A stretch of DNA of 60,947 bases from Pseudomonadota bacterium (GCA_021325135.1 JAJPHT010000037.1:1-60947); one strand, 5' to 3'; counted from the first letter of the stretch, positions 7,706 through 16,901 are shown. The notes: a model not told the origin generated them from the sequence alone. A program made the numbers and translations.

Positions 7706-9013
7706 TCAGGTCAAGATCCGAAGGGCCACGGGGACCAGGATCGCCGCCATGCCCAGGCTGCGCCGCACGCCGAGGCGGCGGGGGACCAGCCCGACGAGCG
7801 TGGCCGCGGCGAGGTCGGCAAGCCCGAGCCACCCGCAGAACGCCAGCGTCGCCACGGTGAGGAGCGCAAGGCCGCCCGCGCCCCAGCGGGCCGGCCCTGC
7901 GCGCGCCGCGGCCCGGGCGAGCGGGCGGGCCAGGGCGCGCGCCATCAGGCAGGCCGCCGCGGCGGAGAGCACGACGAGGGCGGCCTCGGCGAGGATCGCC
8001 TGGGATGGCGCACCCGCGCTCCACGCGGCGGGGCGCGCCATCGCCTGCGCGGCGACCAGCGCGCCGCTGCGCGCCCGCCCCATGGCGTGCCACGCGAGGA
8101 GGGTGAAGACGACGGCGCCGCCGTTCACTGCAGCCAGGCGCACGAGGCGCGCTTCTGGCGTGGGCGCCCGCGGCGTGAGCAGCGCCGCCTGCGAGGGCGA
8201 GACGCCGGGGACGAGGCCCTCGACCAGCGAGGCCGCCGCGCCGGGCGCCGCGTGCCGGAGGACGCCGCGGGGCGGCGCAACGGCGAGGATAGCGCGCGAG
8301 CCGGGCCTGCGCGAGCGGGCCGCGGCCAGCAGCTCAGGCGCCGCGAAGAGGCCCGCGAGGAGGGGCAGCAGCGGGGAGGCGGGAAGGCCGAAGGGCGACG
8401 CCGCGCCCAGGCGCAGCGCGGCCCAGCCCAAGGCGCCCGCGAGGAGGACGACGAGCAGCGCGAGCGCGCGGCCGGCCCACGGAGAGAGGGGGCCCTCGGC
8501 CCATTCGTGCGTGACCCAGCGGCCGTCCTCCTTCACCGGCACGGGGAGCGCGCGCCGGTGCGCCTTGGGGCGCGCGGGCTCGGTCGCGACGAGCAGCGCG
8601 AGGATGGCGAGCGCGATCCAGGGCGACCACGCCGCGACCCTGGGGCCGAGCCACGCGAAGATCGGGCGCGCAGCCGCGGCCATGGGCAGCGCGACGGCGA
8701 GCCCCGCGAAGGCGCCCCACGCCTGGAGCGCGACGGCCTCGACGCCGCGCCCTTCCCGCGCCAGCGCGTGCGCCGGCAGCGCGGCGAGCGCGCCCTCCTC
8801 GCCCGAGGCGCCCAGGAAGGTCGCGGGGAGGGCCGCGCCGAAGGGGCTCGCCGCCAGCGCCGCCACGAGGAACGCCTGCCCCGGCGCGCCCGCCTGCGGC
8901 GCGAGGGCCAGCGCGAGCGCGGCCAGGCCGTTGACGTGCATGCCGGGCAGCGCGCCCGCCGCGAAGCCCGCCAGCGCGCCGGCCGCGGCGGCCATCAGGA
9001 GGGCCGGCTCCAC
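7706..9013 (-). CDS. TctA-like (COG1784) membrane permease homologue
   Basis: A 435-residue, strongly hydrophobic protein with about ten to twelve predicted helices. The N-terminal GALPGMHVN motif and a second related segment, GLVPGVSPSQAALL, in the middle mark the archaeal TctA-related family (COG1784), distant relatives of the large subunit of tripartite tricarboxylate transporters. The substrate in archaea is unknown. The GTG at 9013 is chosen because the hydrophobic region begins there, and it lies inside the 3' end of the upstream OB-fold gene (19-base overlap), so translation is probably coupled. Confidence 0.8.
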   Translation of the reverse strand: MEPALLMAAAAGALAGFAAGALPGMHVNGLAALALALAPQAGAPGQAFLVAALAASPFGAALPATFLGASGEEGALAALPAHALAREGRGVEAVALQAWGAFAGLAVALPMAAAARPIFAWLGPRVAAWSPWIALAILALLVATEPARPKAHRRALPVPVKEDGRWVTHEWAEGPLSPWAGRALALLVVLLAGALGWAALRLGAASPFGLPASPLLPLLAGLFAAPELLAAARSRRPGSRAILAVAPPRGVLRHAAPGAAASLVEGLVPGVSPSQAALLTPRAPTPEARLVRLAAVNGGAVVFTLLAWHAMGRARSGALVAAQAMARPAAWSAGAPSQAILAEAALVVLSAAAACLMARALARPLARAAARAGPARWGAGGLALLTVATLAFCGWLGLADLAAATLVGLVPRRLGVRRSLGMAAILVPVALRILT

Positions 9014-9582
9014 GCGTCCACCTTCAGGACGTAGGCGGCGTGGGCCTCGTCGTACCGGAACGCGCCCGCGGCGAGCCACGCGCCCGGCGCGGAGGGCGGC
9101 GCGAGGCCTGCGAGCCGCACCCGTGCGCCGCCCCCGACGAGGTCGCCCTCGCGCGGCTCGCCGCGCACGAGCACGCGCGCGCCCTCGTAGAGCGCGGGAG
9201 CCCGCGCCAGCGTGGCGGGATCGAGCGGGCGCGGCGCGGCCGCCTCCACGACGTCAAGCGACTCCGCGGAGAGCCCCGGCCCGTCGTCGAGCCGCGAGAC
9301 GAGCCCCGTCACGCGCACGCGGTCGCCAGGCGCGGGGACCGGCCCGGGCCCGGCCACGACGCCGATGCGCGCCGTGTCGTCCGCCACGACGAGGTGGCGC
9401 CCGCGGTCGGTGCCCGAGGCCTGGAGCACGCGCCCCTCGACGAGGACGCGGCTCCCCTCGTGGAGCGGCGCGTCGCGGACGGCGACGCGGGCCGGTGATA
9501 GCAGAAGCGAGAGCGCCGCGAGGAGCGCGACGGCGAGAAGGGCGACGAGGACGACGGCGAGGTCGGGGTGGAGTCGACGCAC
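8995..9582 (-). CDS. Membrane-anchored OB-fold protein
   Basis: The gene encodes 195 residues with one N-terminal helix (about 8-30) that anchors it in the membrane. The rest looks like tandem OB folds: strands such as GSRVLVEGRVLQASG, HLVVADDTARIGVV and GDRVRVTGLVSRLDD recall tRNA_anti/OB nucleic-acid-binding domains, and the second half repeats GARVLVRGEPREGDLVGG. Ligand and role are unknown. It overlaps the COG1784 permease gene and probably acts with it, perhaps as an external accessory domain. Confidence 0.7.
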   Translation of the reverse strand: MRRLHPDLAVVLVALLAVALLAALSLLLSPARVAVRDAPLHEGSRVLVEGRVLQASGTDRGRHLVVADDTARIGVVAGPGPVPAPGDRVRVTGLVSRLDDGPGLSAESLDVVEAAAPRPLDPATLARAPALYEGARVLVRGEPREGDLVGGGARVRLAGLAPPSAPGAWLAAGAFRYDEAHAAYVLKVDAWSRPS

Positions 9583-9642
9583 GGGGGGTGGTGCCCAGAG
9601 GAGGAGAAGAGGCTTCTCCGGGAATCACCCCACGAAGGGGCC

Positions 9643-9918
9643 TCACTTCTTGGGCAGCCGCTTCTGGAGCGCCTTCATCTGGCGCACGAGGTCCTTGCGC
9701 TCGGCGTCCAGCTCCTTGAGGCGGGCCTTGCCTTCGGCCTTGCGCTCGGGGGAGACGTTCTTGGCGAGGTTCAGCTCGCTGCTGATGCGCTTCGCCTCGC
9801 CCTTGTTCTTCGCGACCTGGGACTTGAGGCCCTTCATGCGGATCTCGGCCTGCTCGGGGGAGAGGCCGGCGGGACCCTCGCTTCCGCCGAAGAGCCGCTT
9901 GATGGCTCGGATGACCAC
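9643..9918 (-). CDS. Short coiled-coil protein
   Basis: The gene encodes 91 residues, almost entirely charged heptad-like helix (Lys/Glu/Arg/Leu-rich) after a short N-terminal amphipathic segment. It has no catalytic motif and I do not recognise a family. The start is GTG at 9918. A TTTATC box at 9943-9948 (minus strand) is centred about 26 bases upstream, which predicts a leaderless transcript. It is divergent from the acyl-CoA synthetase gene, with both promoters in the 78-base gap. Confidence 0.65.
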   Translation of the reverse strand: MVIRAIKRLFGGSEGPAGLSPEQAEIRMKGLKSQVAKNKGEAKRISSELNLAKNVSPERKAEGKARLKELDAERKDLVRQMKALQKRLPKK

Positions 9919-9942
9919 GGGCGGGGAGTGCCCGACCCCCTT

Positions 9943-9948
9943 GATAAA
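9943..9948 (-). promoter_or_regulatory. TATA-like box of the coiled-coil gene
   Basis: On the minus strand this reads TTTATC. Its centre is about 26 bases upstream of the GTG at 9918, consistent with leaderless initiation. Confidence 0.5.
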
Positions 9949-9996
9949 CCCCGCCCCGGCGATGGGCTGATCCACCGCGCGCGGCCTCCCCTCGCG

Positions 9997-12219
9997 ATGC
10001 CCGGCGAGCCCGCGCCCCTGGACCCGATCTTCCGTCCGCGCAGCATCGCGGTGATCGGCGCCTCGCGCCAGGTGGGCAGCGTCGGGCGCTCCATCTTCGA
10101 CAACCTCCTCGCCGGGGGCTTCCAGGGCCCGGTCTACCCCGTGAACCGCACCGCGCGCGAGGTGGGCAGCGTGCGGGCGTACCCCAGCGTCCTCGACGTG
10201 CCCGACCCCGTGGACCTCGCCATCGTCGTCGTGCCCGCCGCGCACGCGCTGGAGGCCGTCGACGAGTGCGGCCGCAAGGGCGTGAAGGGGCTCGTGATCA
10301 TCACGGCGGGCTTCCGCGAGGTGGGCGGCGAGGGCACGCGGCGCGAGGAGGAGCTGAAGGCGCTGCTCGCGCGCCACGGCATGCGCGCCATCGGCCCCAA
10401 CTGCATGGGCGTCGTGAACGCGCACCCCGACGTGCGCATGAACGCGACGTTCTCGCCCGCGCAGGCGCGGCACGGCAGGATCGCGTTCGTCTCGCAAAGC
10501 GGCGCCCTGGGCATGGCGATCCTCGACCAGGCCGCCGACCTGCACCTGGGGCTCTCGTACTTCGTGAGCCTGGGCAACAAGACGAATGTCAGCACCAACG
10601 ACCTCCTCGTCCAGTGGGAGGACGACCCCGACGTGGGGCTCATCCTCCTCTACCTGGAGAACTTCGGCAACCCGCGCCGCTTCGTGGATCTGGCGCGCCG
10701 CATCGCGCCGCGCAAGCCCATCGTCGCGGTGAAGAGCGGCCGCACCGCGGCGGGCGCGCGGGCCGCGGGCTCGCACACGGGCGCCCTGGCGGAGCGCGAC
10801 GCCGCCGCGGAGGCGCTCTTCGAGCAGTGCGGCGTCGTCCGCGCGCAGACCATCCAGGAGCTTTTCGACTACGCCCGCGTCTTCAGCCGCGGGCCCGCGC
10901 CCCGGGGCCGCCGCGTCGCCATCGTGACCAACAGCGGCGGGCCGGGCATCATGGCGACCGACGCGCTGCTCGCGCAGGGCCTCCAGCTTGCGGACCTCTC
11001 CGAGGCGACGAAGGCCGAGCTTCGCGCGAAGCTCCTCCCCGAGGCCACCGTCGCGAACCCGGTCGACGTCATCGCGGGCGGAGGCCCCGAATCGTTCCGC
11101 GTCGCGGTGGGCGCGGCGCTGGCGGACCCCAACGTGGACAGCGTCGTCGTCATCTACACGCCGCCGGTGTTCATCGACGAGGCCGCCGTCGTGCGCGCCA
11201 TCGTCGAGCCTCCGCGCCACGGGAAGCCCCTCGTCGCCTGCGTGCTGGGCAAGGAGAGCGGAGGCACCGCCTTCCACCGCCTCAGCGAGGCCGAGGTGCC
11301 CACCTTCGTCTTCCCCGAGCCCGCCGTGCGCGCCCTCGCGGCGCGCACGCTCTGGGCCGAGCGGCAGGCGCGGCCCCAGGGCGAGGTGCCCGCGTTCGCG
11401 GACGCGCGGCGCGACGAGGCCCGGCGCATCGTGGAGGCGGCCCTCGCCCGCGGCGACGAGTGGCTGCCGCCCGCCGAGGCCTTCGCCCTCCTGGAATGCT
11501 ATCGCGTCCCCGTCGCGCGCTCGCGTGTGGTCGCCAGCGGAGAGGAGGCCGCGCGCTTCGCGCGCGAGCTTGGCCGACCCGTCGCGCTCAAGGCCGTGGC
11601 GCCCGGGCTCGTCCACAAGACGGAGGCGGGCGGCGTGCGCCTCGCGGTGCCGCCCGCGGAGGCGGCGGCCGCGTTCGAGGCGATGCGCGCGGACGTGGCT
11701 CGGCACGGGCACGCCATGTCGGGCGCCGTCGCGCAGGAGATGGTCCCGCCGGGCCGCGAGCTTCTCGTGGGCATGAGCGCGGACCCCAAGTTCGGGCCGC
11801 TCCTGGCGTTCGGCCTCGGAGGCACGCGCGTCGAGGTGCTCAAGGACGTGGTCTTCCGCCTTGCGCCGCTCACCGACGAGGACGCGAAGCGCATGGTGCG
11901 CGCCATCCGCGGCTGGCCGCTCCTGGAGGGCTACCGCGGCGAGGCTCCCGCGGACGTGCCCGCGGTGGAGGACGCGCTGCTGCGGCTCAGCGCGCTCGTG
12001 ACCGACCTGCCCGAGGTGCGCGAGATCGAGATGAACCCCCTCATCGTGGGCGACGCGGGGCGCGGCGCGGTCGCGCCCGACGCGCGCGTGCGCCTCTGGC
12101 CCCGCGGCGAGGCCCCCCGCGCGCCGGGCGTCACCAGGGAGATCCCCGCGCCGGGGGCGCGCAATGGCGGCGGAACCGGCTCGGCGATGGGGCGGCCTGC
12201 CGCGTCGCCCGCCCCCTGA
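9997..12219 (+). CDS. Acetyl/acyl-CoA synthetase, ADP-forming, single-chain
   Basis: A 740-residue fusion of the alpha and beta parts of ADP-forming acyl-CoA synthetase. The enzyme converts acyl-CoA, ADP and phosphate to acid, CoA and ATP, giving substrate-level ATP from acetyl-CoA in archaea. Residues 1-130 form a CoA-binding domain (SIAVIGASRQVGSVG); two ligase-CoA domains follow, with the phosphorylatable histidine in GSHTGAL at His260. The C-terminal 240 residues are an ATP-grasp beta subunit (VALKAVAPGLVHKTEAGGV). No GNAT domain is present, so it is not a Pat-type acetyltransferase. The ATG at 9997 lies directly before the first domain. Confidence 0.93.
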   Translation: MPGEPAPLDPIFRPRSIAVIGASRQVGSVGRSIFDNLLAGGFQGPVYPVNRTAREVGSVRAYPSVLDVPDPVDLAIVVVPAAHALEAVDECGRKGVKGLVIITAGFREVGGEGTRREEELKALLARHGMRAIGPNCMGVVNAHPDVRMNATFSPAQARHGRIAFVSQSGALGMAILDQAADLHLGLSYFVSLGNKTNVSTNDLLVQWEDDPDVGLILLYLENFGNPRRFVDLARRIAPRKPIVAVKSGRTAAGARAAGSHTGALAERDAAAEALFEQCGVVRAQTIQELFDYARVFSRGPAPRGRRVAIVTNSGGPGIMATDALLAQGLQLADLSEATKAELRAKLLPEATVANPVDVIAGGGPESFRVAVGAALADPNVDSVVVIYTPPVFIDEAAVVRAIVEPPRHGKPLVACVLGKESGGTAFHRLSEAEVPTFVFPEPAVRALAARTLWAERQARPQGEVPAFADARRDEARRIVEAALARGDEWLPPAEAFALLECYRVPVARSRVVASGEEAARFARELGRPVALKAVAPGLVHKTEAGGVRLAVPPAEAAAAFEAMRADVARHGHAMSGAVAQEMVPPGRELLVGMSADPKFGPLLAFGLGGTRVEVLKDVVFRLAPLTDEDAKRMVRAIRGWPLLEGYRGEAPADVPAVEDALLRLSALVTDLPEVREIEMNPLIVGDAGRGAVAPDARVRLWPRGEAPRAPGVTREIPAPGARNGGGTGSAMGRPAASPAP

Positions 12220-12275
12220 GCGTCCCTGGCGCGCCGCCGAAGCGCTCAAGAAGGCCCCCTGCCGTGGAGCGCGCA

Positions 12276-12578
12276 ATGTTCGTCAACGTCGGCTTCGGCG
12301 AGGCGGCGCCCGGGCGCGAGAAGGACGTGGAGGCCGCCATGCGCGCGTTCGGCGACTGGCTCTCCGACGCGCCCGGTCTCGTTGCGATCCACCTGCTGCG
12401 CGATCCGCAGAGCGGCCAGCTCACCGGCGTGTCGCTCTGGAAGGACCGCGAGAGCTTCGCGGCCGCCATGTCGCGTCCGCGCTCCGACCACCGCAAGATG
12501 GACCCGGCGATGTACGCCAGGCTCCCCGAGACGCGCAGCGGCGACGTCGTCGCGACCTGGCCTAGCCTTCGCGGATGA
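12276..12578 (+). CDS. Antibiotic biosynthesis monooxygenase (ABM)-like domain protein
   Basis: A 100-residue single-domain protein with the ferredoxin-like ABM pattern: a first strand MFVNVGF, a helix with GREKDVEAAMRAF, then GLVAIHLLRDPQSGQLTGVSLWKDRESF. Such dimeric alpha/beta barrels include heme-degrading and quinone-oxidising proteins as well as stress proteins. No diagnostic catalytic residue is clear. The ATG at 12276 is preferred over a GTG at 12264. The stop lies 17 bases inside the convergent creatininase-family gene. Confidence 0.72.
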   Translation: MFVNVGFGEAAPGREKDVEAAMRAFGDWLSDAPGLVAIHLLRDPQSGQLTGVSLWKDRESFAAAMSRPRSDHRKMDPAMYARLPETRSGDVVATWPSLRG

Positions 12579-13302
12579 GCCCGTCGAGCACCGCGTCCAT
12601 GCGGCGCATCACGTGCTCGTTGACGCGGTGGCCCAGCGCCGCGGTCGCGCGCCGCGCGTCGCCGCCCAGCACGCCCGAAGGGTAGTGCTTGTCGAGCCCC
12701 AGCGTGACGCGGAACTCGGGGATGTCCGCCTTGGGCACGTGCGGCGGGGCGCGCTCCATGCGGCAAAGCTCCGGCGCGATGGCCAGCATGCGCGCGGTCT
12801 CCAGCGTGCCGGCGTGGCCGTCATCGGCGGGAATCTCCTCCCAGCCGGGCTTCCCGCGAAGCTCGTAGACGATCTCCCAGTCGCTGAGCACGGCGAGCTT
12901 CATGGCGGGCCGCTCCTCCAGCGCCTCCTCCGCGGCGAGGCGCAGCGCGCGCATGTGGTCCGCCCCCAGGTGCCCGGACACGACCATGGCGCGGCGCACG
13001 CCCTGGCGGCCCAATTCTGACAGCACGTCGCGGGCGACGGCGCGCACGGTGTCGAACTTCAGGGAGATCGTGCCCGGGTAGGGCGCGGTGGCGAGGCCGT
13101 TCCCGTAGCGCAGCGGCGGCAGGAGGAGCGTCCCCTCGCGGCGTGCGAGGCGCTCGCAGCCCCACTCGGCCTGGATCGCGTCCGTGGCGAGGGGCAGGTG
13201 CGGGCCGTGCTCCTCCAGGATGCCGATGGGCCAGATGGCCACCGTGCGGTCCGTCACGCGGTCGCGGAAGTCGGTGAAGGTGAGGTCGTCCCAGCGGAGC
13301 AT
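12562..13302 (-). CDS. Creatininase-family amidohydrolase
   Basis: A 246-residue metal-dependent amidohydrolase. The metal-site motif is PIGILEEHGPHLPLATD at residues 25-41 (Glu30/31, His32, His35 and Asp41 as candidate ligands), followed by SGHLGADH and DDGHAGTLETA with a conserved Glu. Archaeal members include the formamide hydrolase ArfB, which acts early in riboflavin and F420 synthesis, and peptide-cleaving MftE-type enzymes; sequence alone does not separate these. It begins one base after the stop of the DUF2461 gene, so the two form a tight operon. Confidence 0.85.
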   Translation of the reverse strand: MLRWDDLTFTDFRDRVTDRTVAIWPIGILEEHGPHLPLATDAIQAEWGCERLARREGTLLLPPLRYGNGLATAPYPGTISLKFDTVRAVARDVLSELGRQGVRRAMVVSGHLGADHMRALRLAAEEALEERPAMKLAVLSDWEIVYELRGKPGWEEIPADDGHAGTLETARMLAIAPELCRMERAPPHVPKADIPEFRVTLGLDKHYPSGVLGGDARRATAALGHRVNEHVMRRMDAVLDGLIREG

Positions 13303-13926
13303 CTACTTCCCGCTCCCGAGCGCGGAGGCCAGGAAGTCGTTGAGCGGCGCCATCTTCTTCGCGCCCGCGACGAAGCGCTTGTCGAAGTCCTCCGCGGTGA
13401 GGTCGGTCGCCTTGAGGGGCACGCTGGCGGTGAAGCTCTTCCGCTTGAGGTCCTCCACGTGGGGGTGGTCCGGCGGCACGCCGCGCGGCGGGCGCTTGAG
13501 GGCCTCCTCGTCGTCGTCCAGGCCGACGGCGCGCGCCTTCTTCCAGGCCGCGGGCTTCGCGACGATGCCGTCGCGGATGCGCTGGAGCGCGGGGGGCTCG
13601 GGGTGCCAGACGCCCGCGTAGATGGCGCTCTCCTTGGGCGCGGCGTGGAGGAAGAAGCCTGGCGCCGTGACCGCGCGGCCGTGGCCGAAGCCGATCCCGA
13701 TGTTGGTCTTGTAGGGGCTCTTGTCCTTGGAGAAGCGCACGTCGCGGTAGATGCGCATGACGTGGGGCTCCAGGCCCAGCTTCGCGCCCACGGTGGCGGC
13801 GAAGCGCGCGCTGGGCTCCTTCACGTGCTCCTCGTAGCGCGCCTTGTTGGCCTCGAACCAGGCCTTCTCGTTGTGCTTCTCCAGGTCCGCGAGGAAGCGG
13901 AGCGTCTCCTTCGTGAAGTAGGCCAT
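13303..13926 (-). CDS. DUF2461 family protein
   Basis: A 207-residue protein that matches the DUF2461 (TIGR02453) pattern: FTKETLRFLADLEKHNEKAWF at the N-terminus, then IYRDVRFSKDKSPYKTNIG, then GFFLHAAPKESAIYAGVWHP. The biochemical function of this family is not established, to my knowledge. The ATG at 13926 matches the family N-terminus better than one 27 bases upstream. It is the first gene of a two-gene operon with the creatininase-family enzyme. Confidence 0.85.
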   Translation of the reverse strand: MAYFTKETLRFLADLEKHNEKAWFEANKARYEEHVKEPSARFAATVGAKLGLEPHVMRIYRDVRFSKDKSPYKTNIGIGFGHGRAVTAPGFFLHAAPKESAIYAGVWHPEPPALQRIRDGIVAKPAAWKKARAVGLDDDEEALKRPPRGVPPDHPHVEDLKRKSFTASVPLKATDLTAEDFDKRFVAGAKKMAPLNDFLASALGSGK

Positions 13927-13965
13927 GGCGCCGCCAACGCCGCCGGAGCCCAAGAAGGAAGCGCA

Positions 13966-15801
13966 TCAGGCCGGCGCGCGGAGGGAGGCCAGGGCGGCGC
14001 GCATCTGGGCCGCGCTCGCGAAGCGCGCCGCCGGGTCGGGGCTCAACGCGCGCCGCAGGAAGTCCGCGCGCGCTCCAAGCTCCGGCAGCTCGTCGCCCGC
14101 GAGGATGCGGGCGCGCAGCGAGAAGTCGTCGAGGCCGCGCGCGTCGCGCACCGGCCTGCCCGTGAGCATCTCGGCGTGCACGAGCGCCGCGGCGAAGAGG
14201 TCGCTCCTGGGGTCGGGGGCCTCGCCGCGCACCTGCTCGGGCGCCATGTAGAGAAGGGTGCCGGCGGGGGCCGCCGTCGCCTCGGGCCCCGCGCGTCGCG
14301 CTGCGCCGAAGTCCGCGAGCCGGGGCTCGCCCGCGGCGGTGAGGAGCACGTTCTCGGGCTTGACGTCGCCGTGCACGATGCCCTTGGCGTGCGCGGCCTC
14401 CAGCCCCGCGAGGATGCCCTCCAGCAGGCGGTCCGCCTCGCGGGGCTCCAGCGCGCCGCGCCTCGCGAGGAGGCCCCGCAGGTCGCCCCCGTCGACGTAC
14501 TCCAGGACCAGCGTCGCGCCGCCCGTCTCCTCCACCACGTCGTGGATGCCCACGACGTTGGGGTGGTCCAGCGCGCCCACGAGCCGCGCTTCGCGCGCCT
14601 GGGAGGGAGGCACGCGCTTGAGCACGACGGGCCGATCAAGGGCGGTGTCGTGCGCGAGGAGCGCCTCCCCCTGGGCGCCTTCGCCCAGCTTGCGCTCGAC
14701 GCGGTAGCGCGGCGTCGCGGGCGCCAAGGCCCGGGGCGGGAAGACCTCGGCGCCCGTGGGCGTCATGCGATACACGGCGATGCCCAGCGCGCGGGGGCGC
14801 ACCGAGTACGCCACGGCCGCGCCCAGGGGCAGCCCCGCGGCGGTGGAGACGGCGAGGACGAAGCCGTCGCCGGGGACCACGAGCTGCGCCAGCGCGATGA
14901 GGAGGACCCAGGCGGTGAGGCCCGCGACGGCGGCGACGCCCAGGGCGGCCCGCGCGGGGACCTCGCGCACGCCCAGCGCGCCGCGACGCGTCGCCTCGGC
15001 GAGCACGACGAGGGGAAGCACCAGATTCGTCACGCCCAGGTCGATGATGTCCTGGCGCGAGAGCTGGTCGAGCAGGACGGCCGCGACGCCCACGCCCGCG
15101 AAGAGCCACGCGATGGGCTGGCGATGGCGCGCGCAAAGCAGCACGAAGAGGCCGAACTCCACGGCCAGGCGCGCGACGATGCCCGGGTCGTCCACGAGGT
15201 CGACCGCCAAGCCGTAGCGCGTGTGGTGGATCGCGCCGACCCGCGTCAGGAGGACGCCGGCGAGCCAGTACGTCGCGAAGACGAGGATGCCGCCCGAGGC
15301 GGCGAGGATGCGCATGGCGCCCGCGCGCTCCGTCTCGGGCATCGCCGGCACGCGCGACACGCTCATCGCCAGGGCCAGCGCGCCCGTCACCACCGAGGCG
15401 GTGCTGAAGGGGCCGAAGAGCGCGATGGCGACCGGGCCCGCCGTGGGCCCGACCAGCGGCCAGACGACGAGGCTCGCCGCGAGCCAGGCGAGCATGAGCG
15501 CGTAGCCCATGCCCTGCGCGCTGCGCCAAGCGGGGCGCGTCGGGTAGAGCGCGAAGAACGCGACGAAGAGGAGCGAGCTGGCCAGGATCGTCTCGTCGAG
15601 GACCAGGTGCACGAAGGGCGCGAAGGGCGCGTCGCCCCAGTCGAGGAGGACGAGCACGAGGCCAAGGACCCACATCGCGCCCAGCACGGTGCGGGCGGGC
15701 GTCGCGGGGCGCAGCCAGAGCATGGTCACGCCCACCAGCGCGACGAGGGCGATCTGGAGGGCCCGGAACACCTCCCGCAGCGCGAGGACGTCCAGCGTCA
15801 T
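13966..15801 (-). CDS. Membrane-anchored eukaryotic-type Ser/Thr protein kinase
   Basis: The gene encodes 611 residues. Residues 1-335 form about ten hydrophobic helices, a possible membrane sensor. Residues 365-611 are a complete Hanks-type kinase: glycine loop GEGAQGEA at 373-380, catalytic Lys395 in VVLKRV, HGDVKPEN at 477-484 with Asp479 and Asn484, DFG at 497-499 and APEQ at 520-523. All key catalytic residues are present. HGD replaces the usual HRD, which suggests activation without phosphorylation of the activation loop. Substrates are unknown. A TTAGA-type box at 15831-15836 is centred about 32 bases upstream of the ATG. The DHH phosphoesterase gene lies upstream on the same strand, 44 bases away. 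Confidence 0.9.
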   Translation of the reverse strand: MTLDVLALREVFRALQIALVALVGVTMLWLRPATPARTVLGAMWVLGLVLVLLDWGDAPFAPFVHLVLDETILASSLLFVAFFALYPTRPAWRSAQGMGYALMLAWLAASLVVWPLVGPTAGPVAIALFGPFSTASVVTGALALAMSVSRVPAMPETERAGAMRILAASGGILVFATYWLAGVLLTRVGAIHHTRYGLAVDLVDDPGIVARLAVEFGLFVLLCARHRQPIAWLFAGVGVAAVLLDQLSRQDIIDLGVTNLVLPLVVLAEATRRGALGVREVPARAALGVAAVAGLTAWVLLIALAQLVVPGDGFVLAVSTAAGLPLGAAVAYSVRPRALGIAVYRMTPTGAEVFPPRALAPATPRYRVERKLGEGAQGEALLAHDTALDRPVVLKRVPPSQAREARLVGALDHPNVVGIHDVVEETGGATLVLEYVDGGDLRGLLARRGALEPREADRLLEGILAGLEAAHAKGIVHGDVKPENVLLTAAGEPRLADFGAARRAGPEATAAPAGTLLYMAPEQVRGEAPDPRSDLFAAALVHAEMLTGRPVRDARGLDDFSLRARILAGDELPELGARADFLRRALSPDPAARFASAAQMRAALASLRAPA

Positions 15802-15845
15802 GTCTCGGATCGAGCAGGCGCGCCGCCCCTCTTAGAAGGATGCGC

Positions 15846-16901
15846 TCACGCCGACTGGATGATCTCGTCCAGGAAGAGGGCGAGCGAGCGCGAGTTGATC
15901 TTGGCGCCCGCGGACGTGGGGTGCCCGCCGCCCACGATGCCGTGCTCGCGGGTGAACTCCTCCACGAAGAGGCCCAGGTTGAGGCGCGTGTCGCCAGTGG
16001 CGCGCAGCGCGATGGAGGCGAGGCTGCCGCGGCGGTTCACGAGCACGGCGACCTTGGCGCCCTCCTCGCGGGCGACGCTGGTGAGGGCGCGCGTGCCGAA
16101 GCCCAGGAGCGAGGGCTTGCGCTTGCCGAAGTGCAGGAGGGCGACCTCGTTGCGCACGACGAGGCGGCTCCGCACGCGCTCCTGCGCCTTGAGCCAGCGG
16201 TTCTCGTTGAGCATGGTGAGGTAGCGGGCCTTCACCTCGCTCACCTCGCTGGGCCAGACGCCCTTGGCGAGGCGGCGGCCCGTGTTGGCGCGGAAGCGGT
16301 CGTCCTCGATCTCCAGGCGCCACGCGAAGTCCAGGTGCTCGGCCTCCTCCTCCAGCCGCTCCAGCCCGTGCAGGCGGATGGCGTCCACGAGGTGGCGCGA
16401 GGTGCCGTACTCCACGATGTCCGCGATGGCGGCGAGGCGCGCGAGGTCGTCGCTGGGCGCCAGCGCGCCGGCGCGCGTGAAGTGGTCCAGCGCCGCGCCC
16501 GCCGCGCTGCCGCCTTCGGCCATGACGACCTCGACGGCGGGGCCCAGCTCGTGGACGTGCATGAGGCTCGTCTGGTGGTGGTCGATGAGCGTGACGCGCG
16601 TGCCGCCCCGCGCCTTGGCGTTGAGCGTCTTGATGAGCTTGGGCGTGAGGCCCACGTCGATGAGGTAGAAGTGCCGCGCAGAGAGGTCCTTGCGCAGAAG
16701 CTCCACCGCGCTGGTGGCGCTGGGGACGTAGCTCACCCGCGCGTCGGGGTGCACCGCGAAGCAGAAGGAGCTGGAGACGATGCCGTCCACGTTGCCCCGC
16801 GTGATGACGTGCACCGCGCGCGCGTCCGAGGAGGCCAGGCCCTCGGAGGGCGAAAGGAGGCCCCATCGACTCGCGTCGCGATACGGCGCGGGCGTCGCCA
16901 T
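15846..16901 (-). CDS. DHH/DHHA1 family phosphoesterase (archaeal RecJ/NrnA-like)
   Basis: A 351-residue protein. Metal-binding motifs appear in order: NVDG with Asp39, LIDVG with Asp82, LIDHHQT with Asp107-His108-His109, and later DI with a conserved Asp. The C-terminal DHHA1 domain has GGGHPTSAGAK near residue 325. The family hydrolyses phosphodiester bonds in single-stranded nucleic acids, oligonucleotides or cyclic dinucleotides; archaeal members are often linked to the replisome or to nanoRNA turnover. I use the ATG at 16901 rather than a TTG at 16949, since a TCTAAG-type box lies 35 to 40 bases upstream of the ATG. Confidence 0.88.
   Translation of the reverse strand: MATPAPYRDASRWGLLSPSEGLASSDARAVHVITRGNVDGIVSSSFCFAVHPDARVSYVPSATSAVELLRKDLSARHFYLIDVGLTPKLIKTLNAKARGGTRVTLIDHHQTSLMHVHELGPAVEVVMAEGGSAAGAALDHFTRAGALAPSDDLARLAAIADIVEYGTSRHLVDAIRLHGLERLEEEAEHLDFAWRLEIEDDRFRANTGRRLAKGVWPSEVSEVKARYLTMLNENRWLKAQERVRSRLVVRNEVALLHFGKRKPSLLGFGTRALTSVAREEGAKVAVLVNRRGSLASIALRATGDTRLNLGLFVEEFTREHGIVGGGHPTSAGAKINSRSLALFLDEIIQSA

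Noticed and set aside
9643..12276. An 877-codon minus-strand frame opposite the acyl-CoA synthetase.
   Set aside because: It is low-complexity antisense translation; only the final 91 residues, read from the GTG at 9918, look like a protein.
13198..16224. A 1008-codon plus-strand frame opposite the kinase and DHH genes.
   Set aside because: It is the complement of two clear conserved genes and has no domain signal.
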